Positions 22,923 to 34,930 of a stretch of 64,000 nt of DNA are shown piece by piece. Origin of the DNA: Lucifuga dentata (taxonomy: Eukaryota > Chordata > Actinopteri > Ophidiiformes > Bythitidae); NCBI GenBank assembly GCA_014773175.1, contig VXCM01000719.1, positions 1-64,000 of the forward strand. Reading direction: 5' to 3'. Under the pieces are notes generated by a model. The model saw nothing but the letters and a program-made list of their open reading frames with translations. It did no database searches and was not told the origin of the DNA. The position numbers and the translations under genes are program-made. The stretch's first letter is position 1, and each line of letters begins with the position of its first letter.

Positions 22923-25021
22923 AAAAACAATAAAAAAAATTAAGTCTGCACAACTGCAAATGAGTTTCTGGGGATTTATTACCCAACTGATGATTTAAGA
23001 AATCAGAAATAACAAGTTGATATATGCTACAAAAAAAATAAAATAAAATAAATAAATAAATAAATATACAAACTATTTATGACCTGAGCTTTTTTATTTT
23101 TCTAAGAGTGAGAAAACTTGTTTCAAGAATCTGAATCAAATTCAGTAATGTGGGTGCTATCACAATTAGATATACTTACACTAACAGGACATGTTACACT
23201 TTTTTTTCTTGTATTCCTTTATTTTTATAGCTTGATATAGTAGGAAGTTTGTGTTGAACATTGTCAAAGTTGCAAAACTTGAGGTTCATGTCTACAAAAT
23301 GTATTTTCTAAAGACAAACTCAGGTCCTGAACTTCCCTGAAAGCTTCATTTTTATAAATCCTTTATTGTTCAGAGTCTGTGGGTGTTTCCTGCTCAGACT
23401 TGATGGATCTGGCAAATCAGAGCAGAACAGACTTTTCAGGAGGACCTTAACAACATGATAGCTAAAAATGGTCTGTTTTCTCTCAGTGTGCACAGCGGTG
23501 CTGCAACAAGAGAGAGTTAAAGGGGATCAATGTGGGTTTTTTGCAAATGTTTCAAAAACAGATCCCTAAATGAAAAAAGGAACATGGGATTCTGTATAAT
23601 ATCTCAACTTTAACAATATAGATGAAAAAAGTATTTTTTTAAAAAAAGCAGGTATACTGTATGTTGCTATCCATATAGAAAAATGAGAAGTTCATCCCCA
23701 CTTTGTGTCAGTTCTAACTCCCATCAGGGCTGCAGAACTTGGTACAGAGAGAGTGTAAATACTGCTCTTTGTCTCTGTGGGCATGCCTACACAAGGAGAA
23801 GAGGATTTCTTTCGCTCTAATCCTCCTGTTTACAAGAGCAGCCACTTTCCAAGGCCATTGTGGACGGTCGTCTCTCTCCATTTACTCCCCGCATGGTACT
23901 CATTCCAGCTAGTTTAACGCTGCCTGGGTTCCAGGGGGAAGGATTAGGACATGACGTGCACTGCTACTGTGGAAACAACACTGACTACAGAGCCCACTGT
24001 CAGTCTTCTTTCCCACTGAAGGGCACACTTGTGGACTTTCGCAATTCTCCACATGGATTTAGGCTGATTATCAGTGCAAGCATGCAGCCTTAAACCAATC
24101 AGGAGGGTTGGAACTGCAGCAAGAAGGGAACAGAGATACACTTTCATAAATTCAGAGTATTTGTCTAAGTCTGTTTACCGCTATTTGGCTTTTACTTGAG
24201 ACTTGAATGCAAATGTTGGGTATTAATCTTAACTTGTTTGTTTGGTGACACCCAGACTTTTCAATAAGGAATAAAGAAAAGCACAAGGCAATAATGGTTT
24301 GGTGATTTGGCAATATGAACTTAAATAGGTAAGACTTTTGGATAAACACATATATCCTATATCCCTTGGGGAAAAAAATCTAACAGCATTAGCACACTTG
24401 TACCAAATTGTGCATATTACTGTTAAAGTCAATATAATGGGCTAACTTCATGTCCCTCCAAAATTGCAAGGCCTTTTGCCATATGTTGGAAAAGAGTCAT
24501 GCAGAGACAATGGTGATGAAATGAGAGTTTAATGAGGAAATATCCTCCCCCAGTGCTCACTGATGGGCAGCAAAGTGAGTCGGTGGATTACCCGATTTCA
24601 CAGAGCTCACAGTGGAGGGCACGGCTAATGGCACGTCACTTATTGAAATGGAGCGGCACAGGTTAACCTCAGACGTGGGCCGACATCTTTTCATTTAGTT
24701 TGCACGGCTAACCAAAAAGGCGATTACCACAGGGAGCCAAGCCATTAAATAGCTGACCTTTTCCCTTTTGTGAGGATAGTTTTGTGCGTGTGCATGTGCG
24801 TGTGTGTTGGGAAAATTCCATAATAACTTGCATTAACTTTGTTAGCGTGATCATGTATTTGCAGTGAGTGGAGGTAAAGGGCAATATGTCATTTTAGTGA
24901 ATGAGTACAAGTCCTTGCACAAATATGATCACATTGTGCACTACACACACACACACACAAGAACATATGACATTTCTGCAATATTTTCTGTCAGTTGACA
25001 TTTCCCATTCCGTTTAGCTTC
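22923..25021. other. Non-genic AT-rich stretch
   Basis: An AAAT-type simple repeat lies at about 23030-23066 and a short CA repeat at 24941-24960. The frame at 23860-24093 is open but has no recognisable domain. About 24470-24760 is non-repetitive and might be regulatory. Confidence 0.4.
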
Positions 25022-25205
25022 TAGGGGTGTAAATCTTTGTCTCCAAGGCGATCTGATTCGATTATGATTATTTAAAGAGGAATTTCATCAGTAAGGGTTT
25101 AATTTTCACCACGATATTCATTCAATTCAATTTGAATGAATTCAGTGAAACTTTTGAAATTTTACTGAATTTACAAATATGACGATGGGAACTTAATTAC
25201 ACATA

Positions 25206-25831
25206 TTAAAGGACCATACCGGCCATTTTGCATGTTTGAGCCTAATTTATTCAATTTTCATACATGTTACATTACTGACAATCATTTCCCAAAGGATACT
25301 ACTGTATTTCAGCTTTCCTAATCTTTTGCAAAATCTCTTAATCTTTCAAAATCAAATATTCAAGTGATACACCAACCTTAAAAATCTATGTTTCGCCTGC
25401 TAATAGTTACACAGCCTTATGAAGTCACGGTCGCTTAAATTTTTTGATAAACGCAGGTCANCGCCTGCTAATAGTTACACAGCCTTATGAAGTCACGGTC
25501 GCTTAAATTTTTTGATAAACGCAGGTCAGGCATGGAATGAATGTATGTCTCCACCGGGGAATATAGTCCCAAAAGAAGTCCTGCATTTATCGAAAAATTC
25601 AAACTACCGTGACTTCATAAAGCTGTGTAACTATTAGCTGGCAAAACATCAATTTTTAAGGTGGCTGTATCACTTGAATATTTGATTTTGAAAGATTAAG
25701 AGATTTTGCAAAATATCAGGAAAGCTGAAATACGGTTTTATCCTTTGGGAAATGATTGTCAGTAACGTAACATGTATGAAAATTGAGTATATTAGGCTCA
25801 AACATGAAAAATGGGTGGTATGGTCCTTTAA
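25206..25831. mobile_element. TTAA element A, palindrome of two right arms
   Basis: Both ends are of the right-arm type. The left half is the reverse complement of the right half over about 255 bp per arm, from TTAAAGGACCATACC to the GATAAACGCAGG block. Only ~50 bp of centre (ATGTATGTCTCCACCGGGG region) separate them. The usual left arm (with the CTACCTTCCAGACCGCCATT block) is absent. A contig-overlap artefact at N 25461 adds 68 bp. TTAA is present at both outer edges. Confidence 0.85.
25394..25528. repeat. Assembly artefact: 67-bp duplication around N
   Basis: 25394-25460 equals 25462-25528, with N at 25461. Confidence 0.92.
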
Positions 25832-25858
25832 GAATCGATGCATCACGATGCACCTCTA

Positions 25859-28270
25859 TGCCACTAATAGTTTCCCACAGACGTCGTTGGAAAGATCAAA
25901 ATGTGGAAAACCCAACAAGATGCAATGCAACAAGCTGCTGCACGTACAAGCCTGAAATCATTTCATTTTGATAAGTCATTGACCAACAGGTTGATCGCTC
26001 ATTTGCGCCCGACATTCCATTAGCAATTTCTGGAAGCCATTGTGCTCTTCTATTCAAACTGAATTGGTCAGAGGTACAGCCAGTGTCCTTTTGTGAATAA
26101 ATCACTCAGAAACGTCCTAATTAAGTCTGCCCATCAGTGGGAAAGGAAGTCAGCCTCTGGCACAGGGAGAAAAACCACTGCGAAAAAAAAAAAAAAAAAA
26201 NAAAAAAAAAAAAAAAAATCCAATTCCCTTTCTAAAACACGGAACAATGGTAGCGATGGCCGGGCCCTGACTGACAAAAGGAGAATTCACAACAGCTGAG
26301 GCGCGAAGGCATTCTTTTTGACTTCCTATTATGTTTGTACCTAGGAGATGCTGGGATCTGATTTTCCCGTTCGTTGTTCTCTTCCAATCTCTTCCATTCA
26401 GTCGTCCATCAGTCCATTATCGTTAAATGCGTGTTTGATTTCCTCACAATACAATCACTCCTCACAATGAACAGAGATGTGGGAAGGAGAGGACAGAGAG
26501 AAAACACATTAAATAAATGGCTTATGAGTGAATGACAACAATAAACATATTTGCGCTGGGAGCAAGGAGCGGCGTTTATACTGATAAATGGCGTGTAGAG
26601 GTAGATTAACCTTGATGCACCGCAGGAATCTTCAACTCCAGCAAAGAAAGACAGGGAGGAAAAACAATGGCGAGAAAGAGAGAATGGACAATGAAAGAAG
26701 AGAAAGTGAAAAGTAGCAATGGCAAGGACTCAATATTGCATATATGCAAGTTGGCAAAGTGGTTTATAAGAATTCATAAGCATCAAAAGACAAACTATTA
26801 AACCTGTTTTGGAGCTGTTGAGCGCCTTCTGAAGCAGTTTTGTTCTTTCTTTGGCGGAACATTTTTCACTGAGGTAGCTTCGATGGAGATTGATTGGCAG
26901 CAGAAAATGTTTTAATAATCGTAAACCATCAATAGTGAATGACAGGTTTAAGTGTGAGGGCTTTAAAGTCAAAGAACAACGGAGTGGGCATTAAATAATC
27001 ACTGCAAAAGCGCTATCGACAGATTTTCTGTTAACAGAGGCCTCGCAGACCAGAATGGAGAGCAGCCAAAAGACAGGATATGTTATGAAAAAAAGGGCCG
27101 ACTCTACTAGACTCTTACAAATATTAAAAAAACTGTATTTTTTTGTATGTTATTACTCTTGAAAACCCAGAGCATGTTGGAACAGTTCTCCAGGGCTGCT
27201 GAAAGGCACCCTGGGAAATACAGGAAAAAGAAGAATTAAATTTGGCAGCATTTTATGAAGGCGACACACACTCGCACAACGTCCCACTCAGCGTCCACTT
27301 CAGACCCCCTCCAGTCACGAGCCTCCCACGTGACTCTTGTGAAGCTCCTGCCCCTTTACACTCATATATGCTGCATTTATGCTGTATTTACCGTAAACAA
27401 CCCAGATCAGAATTTCCTTGCTGTTCTGACTCGTGCATCATAAAACGCCACGTTTATTTGTCCACATATAAAAGACATGGAGGTGATCGCTTCTGCACAC
27501 GCCTGCAACAAGTGCTCCAACTCTTCTTCTCTGTCTTTAAAAGGCATAAGAAAGCAATAGCTTCTATAATTATTTCTGTCTCGTTCGCGTCCATTGCTGC
27601 AATTTGCTTACCGCTGTCTCAGAAATGGAGCTCTCGTTATCGGCCATTAGGAAAGAAGATATAAAGTGCTAAATAAATCGGAATTGGGCGTCAAGACCTG
27701 TAGCTACTGGAAAATCCATTGTGGGAGAACAGGACAACCCACACCGCATCTGAGCCACTTCAGACTAGATTAAGAAGTAATGCCTGTGTGTTACGCCAAG
27801 ACATGCTGGACCTCTGGGACATTCCTGTGTGTGTGTCTGAGTGTGTGTGTGTGTGTGTGTGGAAAAGTGTGAGAATATGAAGAAAGTACAGGAAAGAAAA
27901 CTAAACATACAGGATAAATAAGAGGTGAGACTAAAGAATCTACATTAAGCAGAAAATAGCACTATAGGGACGACACACACACACACACACACACACACAC
28001 TGACATGGCTCTGGATCGAGTAGGAAGGCTCATCACCACCCCTCACGGTGAGATAACTGCAAAGAAAAGCCAGGGCACTATGGGTAATGCTGCTGATTAA
28101 TAGCATTCAGCAGACATTAATGCACCATGATTATCTCGCCCGCACTGCGTCTCTCTCTCTCTCCCACTAAGCTAATTATTGTGGTGTCGCTCCAAGGGGC
28201 ATTTCTTTTTAAAAAAAATTTTTTTTTTTAAAAAAACATCTCTTTCAGACAACAGTTTGTCTCTCCATCT

Positions 28271-28314
<44 letters not shown>

Positions 28315-30017
28315 GTTATCTGACACCATTTCTTATCAAAACTGGATTTTATCAGAAACATCTCCGGCTGCAACGTGAAGCAACTGCTGATGACTGACAA
28401 GATATGATATCAATCAATCAATATCGTAAATCCCTTCATTTCCTGCAGGTAAATTTCTGGTGTTTTTTTTTTTTTTTTANTTTTTTTTTTTTTTTTACCT
28501 GATCTTCTAACAAGTTTAATTTGGACTTGCTTTGACTGAAGTGTGTTAAATTCCCACCTTAGACAGCTATGCAAACAGGTGTGAGATAGAGTGGGGTATG
28601 CATTATTAAAGAAAGGCAGAGAGTGGAACAAAGCCGTTTCCAGAAACAGGGTTTTTAAAGCCTATTCATGGCTTTTTTTTTTTTTTTTTTTTTTTTGCAG
28701 CAAATGAGCAAATGTTTCCCATCCATCATATTTTCTCTACATTTGCAAAGAAATGCATTTGATAATATTCTATTGTGGCAACTAATGGCCATAGAGGCAC
28801 GACGGGCTCGTTAAAAAGCCAGGCATTAAAGACATTTCTATGAGGTTTTAATGGACAGATGTTTAACAGATAAACATCACCGTTCCTATCATTTCTATTG
28901 GTTTAACATTTCCATGCAGCCTTTGTAATTATATTCATCATCAACTCCATTCAATACGGTGCCACAGTAAAAAAAAAAAAAAGNAAAAGAAGTGTGTATG
29001 CTCGAGCCGTAATGACAGTGATTTGTTGGTAATTGTGTAATATACAAGGATACAACTATGTCATAAAAACAGACAATTAAAATCTCTAAAATAAGATCAA
29101 ATAAAAAATCGAGTAAGGTTTGGTATTATTGTGCAGCCAGAAAGGTTACTGTGTATGTGTGTGTGTGTGTGTGTGGTGTGTGTTTTTTTTTTTTTTTTTN
29201 AGGGGGTGGGGGGAAGCTACTGTATGAGTGTGAAAATTGGATGCCTGACTTTGTAGATCCCTGTACTGTGATATACAGTACATCACACACACAAACACAC
29301 ACACACACACACACGTTCAGAGGTCGTGACAGTTCAAAATGAGAAAACACTGAACTCAAACTTCCAACAACCTTAAGCAAAAAAAAAAAAAAAAAAAAAA
29401 AGGAGCATTAACTGGATTTTAAGCTGCATTGCTAAATGCCCAACACCGACAGCTTCACCGACTTCTCCTCGAGTCAGTGCGTGACAATGTTGCTGTCAGT
29501 CATGAGAAAAGGCAACATTTTATTTTCACCATGAGGCAGGTCTGATGCTGCTAACGCCACATGCCAAACCTCTTCAAATGAATTCAGGCAACAACAGAAC
29601 TGCCTCCCTGGTTGTTTCAATCACGGCTGCTGGCACATTCTCCTTCTCTCAGACCTTGTTCATCTTCGGAAATAAAGATTTAGGTGAAAGCTGCTGCTGC
29701 TGCTTCTCTGAAGGAAGGAGGTAAAGGTGCAGCGGTGATGCAGGGAGCACCGGGACCGGAACTGGATCTGATCCAGTCATGAGGGAGCTGCAGCTTACAG
29801 CGGCACGGCATGGAGAGATGACACTTAACACGGGCAGGATGGGCAGACAGGGAAGGTCATAAGGTCACCTTAGTAGTGTGTGCATGTGTTTGTGTCATGT
29901 GAAGCAAAGTTAGAAAATGAGAGTGCCAGTTGCCTACACGGAAAGCAACATGGGTTTGTACAGCGTCCATGCAGTGACATTTTGTGAAAAAAAAAGTAAG
30001 GTATCATCACAGGTTAC
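25859..30017. other. Non-genic stretch, many microsatellites and gaps
   Basis: Homopolymer gaps with N at 26201, 28480, 28984 and 29200. TG repeats at 27826-27861 and 29153-29176, CA repeats at 27971-28000 and 29286-29314, and a (TC)n array at 28276-28312. A segment at 27505-27690 and one at 28040-28180 (with CTGATTAATAGC and CTAATTATTG words) are non-repetitive candidates for conserved regulatory DNA. The frame at 27242-27664 (140 codons) overlaps the first of these and shows no protein family features. Confidence 0.5.
28276..28312. repeat. (TC)n microsatellite
   Basis: Pure TC dinucleotide array. Confidence 0.95.
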
Positions 30018-30680
30018 TATGACGGCGTATTAGGGCCATATGAAAAAAAAAAAAGAAACAAAAAAAAAAAAAAANAAAAAAAAAAAAAAATGAGGGAGCA
30101 TTATTTCGAGTTTTTAAACTTGCAAATTTGCCACTTTTTAAGCTCAAAAAAATAATAAGGGGGAATCACCACCTTACGTTGTGACTACATGTCTGCAGTG
30201 ATGGCTTTATTAAATTATACCTTATTAAATTTGGAGTTTTTAAAACTCAGAAAAATAAGGAGAAATAGGGAATCAGAATTAATCTCACGTTGTGGCTATG
30301 CCTGTACATTACCTTATTAAAGGGTTAAATTATACTTTTCCATTACATTTAACAATAAGGAAATACTTGTGCTTTTAGCGCAATATCATGCATTATCATA
30401 AGAATACTGACTTAAAACTGGCAGATTACGTTGTGAGTATGTCTTCAGTAGCTTACATGACCTTATTAAATTATACTTTTCCATTGGATTTAGCAATAAA
30501 GAAAATTGTGCTTTTAGTGCAAAATCATTGAATTATCAAATGCATACGGACTTTTAAACCATACAGCCAGCATACCGAGCTTTTTTCGAGTTTTTAAACT
30601 TGCAAATTTGCAAGTTTAAAAACTCAAAATAATAACCCCTCGTTTTTTGTTTTTTTATATGGCCCTAACACGCCGTCATA
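30018..30680 (+). mobile_element. TIR DNA element with internal repeats
   Basis: Terminal inverted repeats TATGACGGCGTATTAGGGCC (left) and its near-complement GGCCCTAACACGCCGTCATA (right) continue inward as CATATGAAAA / TTTTATATG. The interior has three diverged direct repeats starting TTACGTTGTGA and containing CCTTATTAAATTATAC, spaced 100-150 bp apart. Near the right end is a perfect 38-bp palindrome (30588-30625). A homopolymer gap (N at 30075) lies near the left end. The superfamily is not assigned. Confidence 0.75.
30588..30625. repeat. Perfect 38-bp palindrome
   Basis: Starts GAGTTTTTAAACTTGCAAA and reads identically on the other strand. One arm is also present at 30109-30128 in the left part of the same element. 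Confidence 0.95.
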
Positions 30681-30689
30681 AGCTACTAA

Positions 30690-31150
30690 CGTGTGTAAAC
30701 AAGATTATATCCGATGACATACATAAAACGTAACAATGAGACACATAGAAGCATGGCCATGAGTTACTATGGTGTGCGAACAAGATACTTAAAGCGTGGC
30801 CACAAGTTATTAATGCGTGAAAACAACTTAATCATAAACATGATGCGACCATAAGATAGCAAGCCACACCTACAAATTGATAGCGCACCTGTTCTGAACT
30901 TTACGGTAACCGCTTTGAAACAGCTGGAGGCTGTTTGAAGCATCACATGTTACACTTTGTCACAATCAACAAGAAATATTCCAGAAAAAGACATTACAGA
31001 TTAATTGCAAACATTTATAAGCCATAAGAGTAGGATCTTTGTTTATAATTAGGTTGTTCCCATGAAGTAGTAACTGGTGGCCATGCTTTAAGTATCTCAT
31101 GGCCATGATGTTGTGTCTTGTGGCCACATTTCAATTATCTCAGCCACTTT
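30690..31150. repeat. Degenerate GTGGCCAC-containing repeat
   Basis: Short units of the type ACTTAAAGCGTGGCCACAAG occur at 30725-30815. The inverted form GGTGGCCATGCTTTAAGTAT occurs at 31077-31140. The arrangement suggests an old inverted-repeat element, possibly the host of the element at 30018-30680, but I cannot delimit it. Confidence 0.45.
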
Positions 31151-31672
31151 TTTTTTTCCATGTCCCTGCCCAGACTCCCTAAGTGTGTGTGTGTGAAAAA
31201 GTAACAGAAGCCGACAGCAGCGAGGTCCGTCCCCTAACTCTGAGTGGACTGACAAGGACATTAGACAGCATCCAGGCCAGCTCGAGTGTCAGTCCCACTC
31301 AGCAAAGTGTCACAGTGATGACAGCAGACAGCAGCAAAACACAACCTCTCATTGAACCAGAAAAGACACACACACAGATCTGTCTCAATAAAGGACTAAA
31401 AGAGATCATTTGTTAGTTTGTCACTTTTGCTACAAGCCTATTCATTTCAAACCACCGCTACTTTATTGAAGCTTTTCATGTGTAATCACGCATTGTGAAA
31501 CGATGCATTTAACGTCCTCAGAAGTGGCGTTTTAAGTATAAACAGAAAAACTAAAATGCACTCAAACAACATTTACCTCCACCAAGGCTGCAATTCTAAA
31601 TATTGAAAATGTGTGAAACTTTATGAGAAAATATATCTTACTTTCCAATACACAGAGCAAATGAATCAGATA
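31151..31672. other. Non-genic stretch, open frame without support
   Basis: The plus-strand frame at 31183-31416 is open for 77 codons and Ser/Thr-rich. It has no domain, no splice context that I trust, and begins in a TG repeat. Confidence 0.45.
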
Positions 31673-32020
31673 TTAAAGGGGCAAAGTTCAATTTTTGGTC
31701 ACTGGGAACTGCTGTATAAATGCTTTTGTGCTGTAGAGGGCGTTGTGCAAACTTTGCGGCGGCATTAAAATTGCAAAACTAAAGCAATAAAAAACCAATA
31801 AAGCCAATCTGAAAACTTTTAACTTTTTTACATTTAACCCTCCTCAACATCTAGGAGTGGCTTCAGTTTTCAAACTTGTCGTCTTCAGTGCCAACAGGAA
31901 GTGACTCTTGTGATGTCATAAGATTCCATGACTTTGTGCAGAGCTATTTATAGCCACAAAAGCTTTAAAACAAATGTTTTATCATGCTGAATAGTTCTCC
32001 CAGTGATGTATAAACTAAAT

Positions 32021-32743
32021 TTAACCCTTAAATGCATGAGCCGTTTTCCATCCATGCGTACATACATCGGGTTGTTAGAGACCTGTAACCTACACAGCAA
32101 CTGAGCTATAAAGTGAAATATTTTTGCTTGTAAATTTTCAGAACATTTTAAGAATGATAACAAACCCACAAAAGAACATTTTTTTGCCATATTATAGTTT
32201 TACAGTGACTTATAGATCCCGTCATCACAGCGATGCTGCTCTGCATGAAGCTCTGACATGGCGCTGCAGCGTCTTTCTGTAGCAGTAAGNCATCACAGCG
32301 ATGCTGCTCTGCATGAAGCTCTGACATGGCGCTGCAGCGTCTTTCTGTAGCAGTAAGCTAACAGCATAGTTTACAGCTTCTTCCTCCTAATTTCAGCATT
32401 TGTTCAGCAAATCAGTGATACTACAGCGCCACCTAAGGACCAAAGTTGAAAACACAACTATTACCTGCTGTCTGTTTACCAGGGGGGGAAAAAAAAAGTA
32501 CCACTCTCACACACCTTGGGTCCGCAGCTACCCTATCCACTTTTTAGCAAAAAACATTAGAAAAACAATTATTTTCATCAATTTTGACAAATTGAAACCA
32601 TAAAACTGTTAAAACAAAGATTTTGAGGAATACCAGGGGGTTGAAGGCTTAATAAAAAAAAAGAAACAAAAAAAAAGCTAATGAATTGGAGGTGTGTAAT
32701 GTGGTCCCGGGTCACAGACCTATCCTATGCATTTAAGGGTTAA
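32021..32743 (+). mobile_element. piggyBac-like non-autonomous element
   Basis: The left end TTAACCCTTAAATGCATGAG and the right end CCTATGCATTTAAGGGTTAA are inverted repeats of about 17 bp. They start CCCTT directly inside a TTAA duplication, the diagnostic layout of piggyBac-superfamily termini. True length is about 655 bp after removing the contig-overlap artefact at N 32290. There is no transposase frame. Confidence 0.85.
32223..32357. repeat. Assembly artefact: 67-bp duplication around N
   Basis: 32223-32289 equals 32291-32357, with N at 32290. Confidence 0.92.
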
Positions 32744-32772
32744 TGAGTAAAATTGGCGGAGTCCTCCTTTAA

Positions 32773-33231
32773 AATAAGAGTGGTACTTCATGTGAAAAAA
32801 ATATTCAAAATTAGCCTTTTTTTTTTTCGGTATGATGCTACTACCAAACAAAAATACAAAACCTCTTTGTTGGAGGTAATAACGGGTTAAATAGCATTAG
32901 CAGTAAAAGCTAGCAGACAGCAAATAGCGCCACCTACAGAAACTCAACTTCAGGTTTAAGAACAAATCCAACACAAAAACACCACAGAATGTCAGATATA
33001 CAAATCAAATTAAAAAGAAAAAACGGACCTCTTGGATTATCACTTATTAGAAATTAAAGAAAGACAAAAAGAGATGAAAAACATTTCCTGAGTCACGTTG
33101 CTAAGCTGAAACTCTGAATGAAGCCATTTGATGCTATAAGCTTTTGTTTGCATTTCTACCTTTGTTGCCATAGTTTCTCTCTCGCCCTTCCTCTCTCCCT
33201 CGCTCGAGGCAGGAGAGCCCCCATGCAGTAC

Positions 33232-33277
<46 letters not shown>

Positions 33278-34133
33278 GATAGGGGCAGCCTACGGGTCTA
33301 GCTGTGTTCTGAGAGGTCAACACACATCCTGTCAGTCAGTAATTGCACCACAGGGAGGTGTGTGTCGCTGCTGTAATGCAGGGCGACATCTCCCAAGACT
33401 TTCAGGTAGCCAAATGCTGGGAGGGAAAAGAGGGAAAGCAGCACTTCAAACCCCTCAGACAGATGTGGAAACCTCTGGCTGGAGAGCTGACCCTTATGTT
33501 TCAAATCCTATGAGAGGGATCTGAGATACAGAAAAGATGTCAGAGTGAAGAAGCCGTCGTTCCCCTGCCAATATTCCACAGCACATTAATGTGTTTAGTA
33601 TTTAACAGTCTCCAGAAATCTGTTTATTTCAATATCTACTGCTCTCCCAGACACACACACACACACACACACACACCCTGGAAAAAAACAGAAACATGAT
33701 TATGATTACATTTTCCAATCTGATGGGTTTTTTAAAAAAAGTACAGCTGTTTTTCTCCGTGTTCCCAGGCGCTCAGCAGGGGGATATCTAGCTGAGCAAT
33801 GGTGTCTGATGGCACGACACACACAAAAACACACACATCCACAACGCCGCACATATTAACACTAACATATATCCACAGACGAACACACACAAATGCATGT
33901 GCAGACGGGCACGCGTGTCCACCCACACAAAAAGCGATAATAAGAGTGGTAATCAAGGCTGGAATAACAAAGCCTTTTCTGTGGCGTTTCAGAGACGCAG
34001 GGTTCATTTTACCACCGCCACTTCAAAGTCAGCAGGTTGCTGTGCTAATTAATGGAGCATGACTCCTGTCCTCAGGCAATCCTCACACACACACACACAA
34101 CAATGCAAACACACATAGGCACAGGTATAGAAA
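32773..34133. other. Non-genic stretch with TG and CA repeats
   Basis: TG repeat at 33235-33276; CA repeats at about 33651-33676, 33820-33840 and 34085-34100. The frame at 33237-33524 begins in the TG repeat and has no family features. Nothing else was recognised. Confidence 0.5.
33235..33276. repeat. (TG)n microsatellite
   Basis: Uninterrupted TG array of about 42 bp. Confidence 0.97.
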
Positions 34134-34647
34134 TTAAAGGACTATACTGGTGGTTTTGCATGTTTGAACCCAATAAATTCTACCAGCACACGTTACATTA
34201 CTGACAACCATTTTCCAAAATGTATAACCGTATGTTAGTTTTTCTGTTGTTTTGCCAAATTCCCTAACACTTCAAAATCAAATGTTCACGTGATACAACC
34301 ACTTTAAAATTCAATGTTTCACCTGTTAACATGTATGTCCCAATGTAGAAGGCACAGTAATTATTCAGTAAAAGCCATCTTTTTTGCTGGTGGAGACATA
34401 CATTTTCTTCCATGCAGCTCCGTGTTTCATCAGTTAAATAAAGTTCATTAAAAAAAAATAATAATAATTTGATTTATATAGCATACCCGAATGAATTGAA
34501 ACCAGTGGCTACCTGGAAGATAGGAAAACTATTTGAAAATTTAACACTCTAGTAGTATTTTTTTTTTAAATGGTTGGCAGGAGGCCACGTGTATATGGGT
34601 TTGAAAATTGAGCTCAAACATGCGAAATCACCAGCATGGTCCTTTAA
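34134..34647 (-). mobile_element. TTAA element, subfamily B
   Basis: The left end TTAAAGGACTATACTGGTGG and the right end CCAGCATGGTCCTTTAA are both present. Internal B markers include CATGCAGCTCCGTGTTTCATC. It is shorter than other B copies because the segment between ACATACATTTTC and the ATTTGATTTATATAGC part is reduced. Confidence 0.85.
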
Positions 34648-34930
34648 CACTAAAACATACACAGACAGATAATACTGTACATATGATAACTTCAGTATGG
34701 TTGACTGACAGCCAATCAAGGCTGGTGAATATGACATGCAGAATCAACATATTGTACCTCTGAATGCAACTCACCTACACACACGCATGCACACACATAC
34801 ACACAGACATACAGATACACACAGACACACCCTGACATGCAAGCTAGCAAGCAAATGTACAATAGCAGCTCAAATGCACAGGAGCTGGTGGAAGGACGTG
34901 ACTTAGTGGGCTTCTATACAACTTGCTACT

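Larger units (their letters stand above)
25022..25858 (+). mobile_element. hAT-like TIR element split by an A element
   Basis: The left end TAGGGGTGTAAATC and the right end GATGCACCTCTA are short inverted repeats. Inside them are GATTCGATTATGATT and AATCGATGCATCACGATG, sequences typical of fish hAT-like short elements. The interior is interrupted by the A element at 25206-25831. I could not see an 8-bp target duplication, so the class is tentative. Confidence 0.5.
31673..32772 (+). mobile_element. TTAAAGGGG-ended element hosting a piggyBac-like insertion
   Basis: The left end is TTAAAGGGGCAAAGTTCAAT. The right end, read inverted, is TTAAAGGAGGACTCCGCCAA. Both begin TTAAAGG and keep an AATTTT block, so they look like diverged inverted termini. 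The outer sequence stops at 32021 and resumes at 32743, flanking the inner element. No coding capacity is seen. Confidence 0.6.

Noticed and set aside
27242..27664. 140-codon plus-strand frame
   Set aside because: No domain, odd composition, and part of it overlaps likely non-coding sequence. Kept only as a possible conserved DNA element.
31183..31416. 77-codon Ser/Thr-rich frame that looks protein-like
   Set aside because: Begins in a TG repeat, no domain, no credible splice sites and no neighbouring exon.
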